Below, piece after piece: positions 49,430 to 60,512 of a stretch of DNA of 64,000 nt. The stretch covers positions 19,942,548-20,006,547 of the forward strand of contig NC_069135.1 in assembly GCF_026914265.1 (NCBI RefSeq), read 5' to 3'. The stretch's first letter is position 1. Every line of letters begins with the position of its first letter. The DNA comes from Mya arenaria (taxonomy: Eukaryota > Mollusca > Bivalvia > Myida > Myidae). The notes beneath the pieces are model-generated. The model saw only the letters and a list, made by a program, of their open reading frames with translations. It had not been told where the DNA came from and made no database searches. Position numbers and translations under genes: made by a program.

Positions 49430-52400
49430 TTACGAGTTGCTATTTCGAAAAGGATTTTTGGGCCTTGTGTGGAAGCCCCTGTCACCCGCAATTCTTCCCA
49501 AAAGTCCGTATGTTGAATTAGAAGAAATGGATCTGAAATGTATGGATTGTTCACAAACAACACATGAAACCAGTACGTTTATGTATCTTTATGCGAATTG
49601 AATGTAATAATAGGCTTGGTGTGAGTTGATATGAGTAATTGTATGCAAACACTGAGGGAAAAAAACACACTTTCTTACGCGTAAATAGGATTCATCGGTC
49701 CATTTGTTCCTAAAAAGAAATATAGTTATTAGGTACATCACACAATATAAAAAATATAAGCTATTGAAACGTTTATGAAGGCTTTTTATATTATATATAT
49801 ATATGAACTGTGTTGTTAGTGGAGTTTTGTGCTGTTGTTCCATGTTTCTTGTTTGTGATTTTTTGTTTGTGTGTTCTTTGTCTTTGACGTTTACCCTGGG
49901 GGTTATGTTTAAACTTTTTGGCAACAGAGGTTGTATCTTTAATTGTTCACAAAAATATTAATCACAAAAGTCAAATAAGGTTAATATAATAATACCTTTA
50001 AATAAACATTAGATTGTATTAACCAATAGTAGACCATTTTACGACAAGAAATGGAATGAAATAAAAAAAAAACAAAAAAACATATTATTATTATTTCACT
50101 ACCTCCAAAAGTAGAAAGACGTCTTTGAAATGCTATCTGTGCAAATAATTTGGAATTGGCATTTTGATGTGCCTTTCTCTCATTTATCCTCCTTTGAATA
50201 AAAACTATCGAAAGTATAAAAACAATAAAACCAGAACCCGCTACTCCTCCTACGACGATGCCAATATCTTTAAAAAAAATGACATAAATAAGAAACTACA
50301 CCAATCTTAAACACAATCATAGAAAAACGGCTGTGAGAAATATCATTAAAAAACTGTAGAATGTGTCGAGTTTTATTGTAAATCAATGAGGTTTATGAAC
50401 CGAACTCATTAATGAATTATATTTTTCAGTATTACTTGTTAAAAGTCATTAAGATGTATTGTTGTCGTACCGTTGTTTTAGTTCATGAAAACGAATTTAA
50501 ACACAAAATCACCTTTCTGCCGTTCTGAAGATTTTTTTGCCGATAAACCAGGACATGGCTTTGTTTCCGGTGTGCATGAGACTGTTACCCTACTGTCTGG
50601 AGAGGATCCTTAATGGAAAACAATACAATATTATACGCTTACCATTGCGAGACCACCATGTATTGGTAGACGATATGTTCAAATTAATGTTTATATGTGT
50701 TTTATGTTTTGTTTGTTTGTGGGTCAGTTTGTCTTTTGGCATGTCATTTGTACCTTTGATCACAGTCATATAAGAAAGGTTTAATGAATGGTTATCTTAA
50801 ATAAAATCATTTTTTAACAATTCTTAAATGAAATAAGGAACTCTTGTTGTAAATATAAGTAATGAATTGCGGGGTTGTTGTCATTATCGGGGATATGAAC
50901 GCAATTGGGCTGGTCAAAGTACGCGCGGAGTCCTTCGGACAACACACACTTTGACCAGCTCAACTGCATCATAGCCCGATAATGACATCAACCCCGCAAT
51001 TAATTCCTTAATTTATCTGTAGTTTCACATTTCCTTATAGTAGTTTGAACTGGTGAAATCAACAATCGGATTAAACTAATATTTCTCAAATATGTGGCTA
51101 TGTTTCAAAATAACGTATTATTGTAAACACTAGTATCTGTTCCAAGGTCATTGTTAATGTGGTGCCAGTCAATAAACATTGTAACTCCTCATCAATGAGA
51201 TACGTACCAGCAAATCCAAGCCAAAACGAGCCCAAATCTTCAGGCAGTGTATTCTTCAAGTGGATTGTAAGATTCTGTTCGAGTGTTTGCAATATTTCCG
51301 GCATGGCTGTGTTGTCCTTACATTGCCACTCATAGATTATACTTTCGTCGGATCCTTTCACTATAAGTGTTTGTTCGCACTGGCCCCACCTTCAGAAATA
51401 AACGCTCATTGATTTTTTTTAACTATATTTGATTTTACATAGCAAGAATAATGAAACCTGATAATTTGAACACGACTACATTAAATCAATGTACTCATTG
51501 TACGTACGTATAAACAGTTGCTTTGCAAATGCAATACTTCAATGAAATGATCTTTGTTTTGATTTTATTTTATAAATATTCAAACCTTTTTACACCGTAT
51601 AATAAATATATCAACTATGCAAGTAAAATGACTGGTAATTGTACTTGTTTTCCAGCACAATCTGCCATATAATTATAGAGACGGTTGAGCCTTTGTCACT
51701 CGTATCGACAGAGCAAACAAGGTTTTCCCCACATGGGATCTTCTGCTCGTTATTGAAACCGGGACTTTGGAGATAAACTGGCTGCCCTGGGCTTAAAGAA
51801 GTTATTGTTCCTGATATGCTGCTGAGAATAATCGTCTCTAAAACAAAATGACGTCAACAAATAAAAGCAGTTAAAGTTCTTAAACAGACATTATACATAC
51901 AGTCAGTTCTAAGATATGCTTAAATAATAAATATTGATGATCTAATTTGGACTTGGAATTCATATCCAATCGAAATAATCAATCTAAATGTTGATTATAC
52001 TAATTATTACATATATATTAAATGTGACATCCATTACAGTCAATGAACAATGCAAATCACTGTCGTACCTAAATGTACTTTTGTTATATTGACGAATATC
52101 AATCTAAACACACATAAACATAAAGACTAGATGTATTCCTATTCCAATCCCATAACTTTACCATAATTGAACGTGGAGAATAAACTACATTTTACGTGTA
52201 TAACCAAACTTACCAGGTATGCAATAGTAGTTTATATGCATGTAGTTTGGATAGAACTCAGGTACATTAATACATCCTTGTGGTAGAACATTAGTTGCCA
52301 TCACGTCGCAACTAGGTTTACCATTGCATTTTTCTATGTACTCAACAGCGTCGTTGGGTTTAATATTATAAGTCATTTGGCAATCTTCATTTTCTATGCT

Positions 52401-55400
52401 CAAACAACAAAGTTGAAATTGATCTTGGTCAATAACGTTGTCCACAGTACAATTAAGTGATGCTGCTTTGTAGGCGATAGCAAAAGACTGTATGACAATA
52501 ACTGTGCCACGTGTACACGAGGATATCATGGGATTTGCGTTAGCGCCGAAACAAGAAGATGTGCTATGTTTTAAAGTACCAACAGCAAAAAAATCTGAAA
52601 ATATAGAAATGTGTTTTAAACTCCTTTAAATTAAAAATGTGGTTTGGAGGTGTGGGAGGCAACAAAAGCACTCGGGCAAAATCTACTGAATTGCTAGTCC
52701 ACCTTAGTGACTAAAGACCAACCCCAAATGCACCCAGGCCGGGAATCGAGTAATTGTTAAGATTTCCCAATCAATGTATGTACTTTGACAAATGAAATGT
52801 TTGATTGGTTTATATTTTAAACAGAGAGGCAAAAAATGGGTGTACCTTGAAAACATTTTTATTCAGATGTGTCGATTTTCATTGTTCATCAATGAGGTTT
52901 GTGATATGTTTTTGTTCTGTACGTCTTTTTTAAATATAATATAAAGTGATTGATTGTAGAGTTGTCGTAACATTTTTATAAATATAGTGCATAAAAACAG
53001 ATCGAATATTTTTTAAGTCACAAAATCACCTTTCAGATGTTCTTGTGTAGTTGATGTGACAAATAAAGATGTTGTCGATAAATTAGATAACGTTTCTTCT
53101 GTAACCGTTGGTGTTTGATTCTCTGTTGATTGAGCTGTACTGCTGGATTGTCCAGCACTCATTGACGTGGATGGTTTCGTTGTTGTCGTTGTAGTCGTTA
53201 TTGGTGTAAATGTTGAATCTCTTGCTGTTGTTGTGATGGTGCTCGTCGTCATTGGTGTAAATGTTAAATCTTTTTTTACAGACATACCAAAACATGGCTT
53301 TGATTCACGCGGTGGACATGAAACTGTCACCCAACCATATGAAGAGGATTCTGTTGGATAGAAAATAATGTTTTTTTTTGTTTTTCGCTTACCGTTGCGA
53401 GACCTACACATATTGGTAGAAGGTATGTTCAAATTATAAACTTTGAGTTGTATTATGTGTGTTGGTGTGTTTGCTTTTTGCATTGACATTTGTACCAAAT
53501 GTTTTATTCAGTTTTAAGATTTTCTCCGTAGTTTCGATTGCAAAATCGTTTGGATCAATTTGTACTTCAGTGAAAGAAACAATCGGATTAAACTGATATT
53601 TCTCTAACATGAGAAACGACTGCGTTAAACGAATTTTAAGTTAACATTTGATTTTAACTATCTGTAGCAACGGTAATGTAATAGTGATGCCTGTCAAACA
53701 CAATTTTACTCCTAAACCTTGAGAAACGTACCAGCAAATCCAAGCCAAAACGAGCCCTTATCATCAGACAGGGTGTTCTCCAAGTGGATTGTAAGATACT
53801 GTTCACTTGTTTGCAATGTTTTCGGCGTAGCTGTGTTGTTCTGACATTGCCAATCATAGATGATACTACCATCGGATCGTCTCACGATAATTCTTTGTTC
53901 GCACTGACTCGAGCTTCAGAAAATAACATTTAATTTTTACTAATTTGATGGTACCTTGCAAGAACAACAAAACAAGACATTCTATATCAGATAAACTTCC
54001 TGCAATCAATAAGGCTTTTGCAGGTTCACATAAAAACTATTGCTTTGCAAATTAAATACTAATCCTTTATCATTTCTTGGGTTTTATTTATTTTTTTATA
54101 AATTATCAACACTTTTTACAACATAAATTGAATATATTAAATTTGCAGCACAGAGTGACTGGTAATAATACTTGTTTTCCAACACAATCTGCCATAGTGT
54201 TATAGAGAGTGTTGCACCAACGTCACACGTATTGACAGAGCAAGTCAGATTTTCTTTTGACGGGATCTTCTGACCGTTGTTAAAACCAGGACTTTGAAGA
54301 TAAACTGTCTGCCCTTGGCTTAAAGGTGTTATAGTTCCTGATTTGTTGCTTAGAATATTTGTCTCTAAAACATAAACAAAATGCCGTGAAAAATTATAAA
54401 GCATATAAAGTTTCTAAACCATATCAAAAATACATCTTGCATTCAAACATACAAAAAGATATGCCTAAAAAAGTTGATGATCTCATTTGGAATTTTATTT
54501 CAAATCCAATAGACATTGTCAATTTAAACGTTGATAAGACCTACTGTAACATATTCAATATGACAACAATTCAAATTTATAACTGGCAATGTACAATTCC
54601 AATCACTTTCATACCTAGATGTCGTTTGCTAGTTTGACGAGTATCCATTTTAACATAATTGAACGCGAAGGCTAGATTGCAATTAACATGTGTGACCAAA
54701 CTTACTCGGAATGCAATAGTAGTTCATATGCATGTAGTTTGGATAGAGCTCAGGTACTCCACTACATTCTTCTGGTGATAGAACACTAGCAGCCTTCAAG
54801 TTGCAACTAGGTTTACCATTGCATGTTTCTATGTATTGAACAGAATTGGTTGGTTCAAAATTATACGTCAATTGGCAATCTTCATCGTCTATGCTCGAAC
54901 AACAAAGTTGAAACTGATCTTGGTCATTTACGTTGGCCAAAGTGCAATTAAGGGCTGCTGCTTTGTAGGCGATTGTAAAGGATTGTATGGCAATAACTGC
55001 TCCTGGTGGACACGATGATTTAATGAGATTTTCGTCATCGCCGTAACAAGAAGATGTGCTCTGGTTTAAAGTACCAATAGCAAAAATATCTGAAAATATG
55101 TATATAGCAATATGTTTTAAAGTAAAACTACCATCCAAAATCAATGCATACACATGTATTACAAACATAGATTTTAAGTGATTAGTACTAATTCGGTATC
55201 CTTCATAAGAACAATTTTTTTTTACATTTATTTTTGGTAAATTAAAACAATTGTTTTAACTGTGGTAAATCACATTTGGGAGTAAGAGTGCATCTTTAAA
55301 TAGTTTGTGTTAGTTTTAGACAGGTCTTGTGGGTGGCAACGGAGAACCCTGATAAAATCTACTCAAGGGCTAGTCCGGCCTAGTGACTTAAAACACTACT

Positions 55401-58400
55401 CAAATACACTCAGGCCGGGAATCGAACCCTTATGAGAAACGACTTCAAAACGTGTTTGCTTTTATAGCCATGATGAAGATAGAGCGTCGCAACCTCTCTG
55501 TTCTCATCCTTTTAGATATATATAGACGTTGATAAAAAGTAATGCATGTAAGCTTACGACAACTTTTGTTGATACAAGCAATTCAATACTTTGAGTAAAA
55601 TTATCGAAAAAAAAACAACGAATGATGTTATCCGAAATATCAAAGAACATGTATACGCTTTTTGTTATAGGTTATGATGTATTTATTTATCAAATGAATG
55701 TCTTGACAAGCCGTTGTTAATATTTTCTCCTAATCAAGGAATAAATAAGCTACAGTCACGGCATAATGCCACTTAGGACACAACCAACATCTTTAGACAA
55801 TGAAATGTCAGGTAGGCAATCATAACGTACTAGGCTTAATCAAGGCGGTATGCATTTAGGCTGGTATCAACATTCGCCGGTGTTTAAAGGTCCGTATCAG
55901 ATTTTGTGTTGATAATGCGTCAGCGTGAGGCTGTATTTTAAATCAGTAAAATTACCTGAAGTAAAATTTGAATGAATTAGAATACCTCGTGCAAATGTAA
56001 CCGGGTATACGATGTGTTTGTAGTGGCACCTATACTGTCTAGCTATAGAGCTAGCGTATATAGCGACGCGGTAGAATGTTCGACTGCAGAGCGAGAGGTG
56101 GTAAGTTCGAACCCCGACAGATGCACAAAGCACTTTGTGCAGTCTATTATATTTGGCACCCAACGAGGAATCCGTTTTGCACGATTAGTCTCAAGGTCAT
56201 TGCAAATTGACCGTTGTCTCTGAAATTCGAGGACGAATTTCAAAACGGAAGTGAATGTGAAACCGGGTATACGATGTGTATATAGCGGCACTTATACTGT
56301 CTCGCTATAAAACTAGCTTTTATAGCGACGCGGTAGAGTGTCCGCCTGCAGAGCGAGAGGTCCTGAGTTCGAACATCGCCAGGTGCACAAAGCAATTTGT
56401 GCAGTCTGTTACACGAACACAAGGTTTGATTGGTTAATATAGTAAACGCAGGGGCACGAGACGGGAATGTCTTGGTAATATTATGTCTACCAAGTCTGTG
56501 TTAATATTTAATGCCAGTAGAAATATATGACATAGATGTCATGTGTATGTTTTTGTACCAAAACCTGAAATGATTTTTTCCCAATTCGTATTTTTCAGAT
56601 CGAAAGAAACTTTCAATACCATTGCATTCTCGTCAAATACTTCGTAGGTAACATCTCGTGTGAATAAAGCTGAATAATAGGATCAGACCATTCATTCATG
56701 AAAGAAATGTATTTATTAAATGTTTGCGCCTGTACGAACCCTAACAATTAGTTCATGACTTTTATTTAGAAACAAAATTATTCATTTATCACGAATAAAT
56801 ACAATCAACCGTACTATTTTATTTAAATCAATGATTTTGATATATTTAAAAACCGCATTCTATAGACTATATGTCTCACAAATGCATGCACACATCGTAA
56901 ATGTCAATCTTTCAACTTCTGCTGTGTTTTTGTTTGTACTATTCGTTTTTTAACATACCGCAAGTATCACTCCATCGACGTTTTGTTTTCAAACCTAACA
57001 ATAACTCTTATCCTAACCCTTACTCTAATCTTTTACAATCACCGTACCAAGTGCTCCCGAATGAGTCCTTATCATCGCCGATATCTGTAAGAGCGATCAT
57101 AAATTGTAAAACAAAACTAGAAATTATCCAATTGTTGTTTGTTTTTCAAACAGGAAGAGCTATTGCAAATTTTATCACGGTCATCGTTTTTTTGTGATGT
57201 ACATATACTTAAAAGATCAGAAGTAACTTAGAGACGTGATATCATAAAACAAATCGGTAAGTATGCGTACTTGAATGAAACTACATTTCATAATAAAAAA
57301 CATATGTTCTTCCTAAACCCTATTAAATACGGGTGTTATAAGAACTGCGTTTTGTTCCGGGCTGTTGTATTTAACTGAAGCAAATTTTCTGTACGCAACA
57401 CGAAGCGCCAGGATCCAATACGTCGTCCAAGATAAAAAAAATATTTCAGTACTTATATCAAACACTAGTGATTTTAATGACGCACTTTTCTGTTTGCTAA
57501 AGTCATTGAAACATGTGTGTTTAACGATATGTATTACAGGCATATTTATGATGCCCATATAAATATTTGTGTCAACTCTTTTTTCAATATCATATGAACA
57601 AGTGCATTTTCAACTCACTAGGATTTACCATTTTAAGGCTTCCGATGCACAAATAAGCTAGTTTTCTGATAGTTTCATTAATCTTCAATGTAAAATTATG
57701 CTTGGTGACCCATTTAATCATTTGGAAGAGCATTGCTTGCTAGTTCCTGGTAAGGTACATTATACCTTAAGTGATATCATTCCGTACATTTGGTCTATCT
57801 TGTCCCTGCAATCAGATGTGAATGACATCTTCAAAGACCATTATCATTATTCAAGCAATACTTTGCTAGTTTCTGTTTTTATTGTATAAAAGTGTGTCTA
57901 GTGTTGTTTGTCGTATAAAAAGATTTAAGTTGAATATAAATCAGTTTGTATAACAAAAGTAAATTGATCTGAATCGGCCTCAATAAATACAAAAAAAAAT
58001 GGAGAGATATGTGTGAAGGGCAAAAGAAAAATTGTTCTTAAATTAAAAATGAAACAAAACAACACTTTAAAATTACCAGCTTTTTTATAAATGACAATAT
58101 TTTGTGATAATGTCATTTAGATATACCAGCCTTAAATCATACTTTCATATGAGAAAGCACTGCTAATAAAACTATAAAAGATATCAATTCAAATATTCAT
58201 TGTTTCTAAAGTTATCAGAAAAATATATACCTTTCTTTGTTTGGCAATGAGTCATCTTAGACAATGATAATTATTTTAAGCAAACTCCGTAAATATGTTA
58301 ATAATTATAATAAAAGCCTGAATTCAATCCAAAATGTTTGGGTAATATGACATTCCCAATACATGCGGATTTTGAAGTCAATGTCCATTTTACAAATGAG

Positions 58401-60384
58401 TGAAAAAGAAACATCAACTGAAAACAAATATATTGTATGTATATTACTTGGCATTTTTTTTTCGAATGATATCCATTATATACTTGTATTTCATTTCCGT
58501 TTCTTTTGTCAGAACAAGTAGCTGTGCATACACATGTTTTCATTGAATAGAGTTCAATAGTTTTTGAGATTCCCATTATTCCCTATTTCTACTTTCTGGT
58601 TTAATGCATATTTGGATAATATTTACCATTTACCTTCCTATGTTGTTGTTTAAGTATAAGGTTGTGCTCGGAAATGAGTGAAATAATCAAGATATCAATC
58701 ATTAATATTTTTCACTCGTTCATCGGTATGCATGAAATAAACATATTTATTTGATTCGAGTGGTGCGAAAATGATCTAAGTGACATCAAATAAAGAAGAA
58801 AAAAGAACCCTTTCGCTTTCACCCCTCGAATTATTATAACTCGGATTGGAGTTAAAAGCTGGTTGAGAAAGAGTAACCGTATAATTTTAAAGATGTTTTA
58901 AAATAATTAGTTAGACACATCTGTGATTGCTGCGACCTGAATTGCAATAAAATATTCATTATATATTGATATAACAAATACAACAATATCTACATAACAT
59001 TCATTAAATACAAAAGTAGAGTGCACTATAATACAGCATATTGGCCTAGCATCCACGCTTTGGCTCAAGCTCCGTGGCTTTTGGCTCTTGCTCAACTCAG
59101 ACAAGGATAAACATGCGTTTCCAGTAAATAGGCGGCCATATTCATTCTCGACAAAAAAAACAACAACACTATTTTCTTAAATGTAAGCTTCTTTAGTGAA
59201 ATTCAGATGAAATGTTATGAACATTTTCTTCTTTCGTTTGCAAACACCCATGTGTTTCGTTTGAGAATAATTCTTTTTACAGCATTAACAGTATGTTCAC
59301 AAACCAGCCGGAATACGTGTGCGGATAAAACGTATTTATATGGCACTGCATTTCCGGCAGCCCTCGCAATCATGACATTAGGTAAAATTGGTATAATTCT
59401 TACTTTTTATCACAATGACCGCTCTTTGTCTCTAGCTCAGACGTCCCTTTGACACTTTTTTATATACACACCCTAAAAGAGCTGGAACCACTGTTTCGCA
59501 TCCATAACATAGTAAGTAGGCGTTTGATTTGATATATTGTCGTTTAAATGGGTTTTCCAGTCATCAGGACTCAACATCAACTCAACTCAACATCACAAAC
59601 CTTTTCAGGTCAAATCTCAAGTCTCAGTCTCATCTCATGTTACCAGATAAAGGTATAATTCAAATTATTGCATGTTTTTACACTTTTTAAAATCATAATA
59701 GAATGTGTTAATGGAACTCAGTTCTGCTCAATTACATTTTAGGCTGTATATATTTTTTCTTTGAAATCTTGACTTACTTGAATCAACATATTCTTAAAAG
59801 TTATGCTGTTGTAAAATGAGTGAAATCATACATAATTACAATAACTTTTTATTTTATGAAGCAAAATGAAATTGAAACCTATTTTGAGTATTTTGTGATA
59901 TTGTTGCCACGAATTCAAAGGATTAGTAAAATGTTCAACAGTTAAGATTAAGATATATATAAGAAGTGAAACCAGGTGGCAAATAAATTAGGATTATGCC
60001 ATGTTATGTAATATATATATTTACATGTATATATGTCAGTCACATAACAATTCATTACAACTTTATTTAAATACGTAGAGTATAATGAATTCAAACATAA
60101 AAAATGCATTAAGCTTATTTTACTATGAATTAATAAGGAATACATATAAAAACGAAAATCCATTTACAAATCTATGTTTCGACGTCAGATAGCCGACAAT
60201 ATATAAGCTTTATTTCACAGCCAATTACTTTGTGTCAAACAAATATTTATAAAATACAAATTTCTTAGCAAGCAGATAATGTACTTTGTTTTAAAACTAA
60301 ATTTTGAAAACAACGAAATAAACAAAAGTAAGTGTACCTACCATGGAAAATATGAATTATCAGTAATAGCAATAGCAAAGCCAT
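49430..60384 (-). CDS. Double SUEL-CUB membrane receptor, gene 3 (12 exons, 757 aa)
   Basis: Exons (minus): 60,342-60,384; 54,706-55,089; 54,172-54,364; 53,732-53,913; 53,030-53,350; 52,214-52,594; 51,645-51,837; 51,208-51,389; 50,513-50,608; 50,103-50,267; 49,679-49,709; 49,430-49,532. Every junction keeps GT..AG and codon phase, with no internal stop. Signal peptide MALLLLLLIIHIFH; SUEL 1 about 15-142 (SSCPPGAVIAIQ, CNGKPSC, YPNYMHMNYYC); CUB-like 1 to about 267; Thr/Ser stalk 268-374 starting with VSCPPRESKPC; SUEL 2 375-501 (SSCTRGTVIVIQ, CNGKPSC); CUB-like 2 to 626; a short Cys segment (VSCTPETKPCPG) without Thr runs; membrane helix about 659-682 followed by QRR; tail of about 70 residues ending RNSNS. 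Intron 1 is 5.2 kb. Probably a cell-surface lectin; ligand unknown. The repeated half arose by internal duplication. Confidence 0.84.
50861..51008. mobile_element. Foldback MITE in gene 3 intron
   Basis: Arms of ~60 bp (GAATTGCGGGGTTGTTGTCA and GCTGGTCAAAGT on the left, complements on the right) with GTCC-TTC-GGAC at the centre. It lies between CUB-b 2 and the short Cys exon. Same family as 14,615-14,770. Confidence 0.78.
52640..52760 (-). mobile_element. tRNA-like SINE relic beside SUEL 2
   Basis: Contains CACCCAGGCCGGGAATCGA, the complement of a Pol III B box, and matches 55,320-55,435, where the box is complete (GGGTTCGATTCCCGGCC on the minus strand). Duplicated together with the gene cassette. 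Confidence 0.55.
55090..56000. other. Intron 1 of gene 3: relics of unit-spacer sequence
   Basis: 55,110-55,320 resembles 48,290-48,690 and 61,830-62,200. 55,320-55,435 is a tRNA-like SINE relic. 55,770-55,980 resembles 720-940 and 26,135-26,345, which are intergenic spacer in units A. No exon seen. Confidence 0.55.
56001..56420 (+). mobile_element. Two tandem tRNA-like SINE units in intron 1 of gene 3
   Basis: Period about 262 bp (starting near 55,998 and 56,260). Each has ACCGGGTATACGATGTGT, then a tRNA-like part with A box GACGCGGTAGAGTG and B box GAGTTCGAAC (second unit) or AAGTTCGAAC (first). No clean cloverleaf or acceptor stem, so not functional tRNA genes. Confidence 0.6.
56900..57560. 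other. Intron 1 conserved block of gene 3
   Basis: Matches 21,960-22,560 and 37,680-38,240, including CTTCTGCTGTGTTTTTGTTT and CATCGCCGATATCTGTAAG. Non-coding. Confidence 0.5.
57561..60341. other. Remainder of gene 3 intron 1, non-coding
   Basis: AT-rich. 58,230-58,340 resembles 22,955-23,070. No convincing exon found. Confidence 0.5.
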
Positions 60385-60485
60385 TTTAATGTCATTTGAC
60401 TTCATCGATACTGGCACAGCTATTCACACAAACGTTAAAGCTTTCTGAAGAGATGATTTCAAAAATGGGAAACCGGATTCCTTTA

Positions 60486-60512
60486 AAAAGAACTATTTAA
60501 GGTTTACGACTT
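60486..60512 (-). promoter_or_regulatory. Candidate core promoter of gene 3
   Basis: CCTTAAATAGTTCTTT on the minus strand, about 105 bp before the ATG, is the counterpart of the TATA-like core of genes 1 and 2. The CACGTG-like element of the other two is not conserved. Confidence 0.42.

Larger units (their letters stand above)
50513..55460 (-). repeat. Internal tandem duplication of the SUEL-CUB-stalk cassette in gene 3
   Basis: Four consecutive exons (SUEL, CUB-a, CUB-b, stalk) occur twice. Offsets between matching exons are 2,495, 2,527, 2,524 and 2,742 bp. Intron flanks match too, including a tRNA-like relic beside each SUEL exon (52,640-52,760 and 55,320-55,435). All cassette boundaries are phase 1, so duplication kept the reading frame. 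Confidence 0.82.

Noticed and set aside
53654..53872. Basic 72-codon minus-strand protein
   Set aside because: Out-of-frame shadow of the CUB-b exon of gene 3.
52185..55168. Two separate lectin genes at 52.2 and 54.7 kb
   Set aside because: No signal-peptide exon, membrane exon or promoter lies between them, and all phases join them into one frame.
56075..56400. Functional tRNA genes suggested by A and B boxes
   Set aside because: No pairing acceptor stem or clean anticodon arm; tandem SINE-like units explain the boxes.
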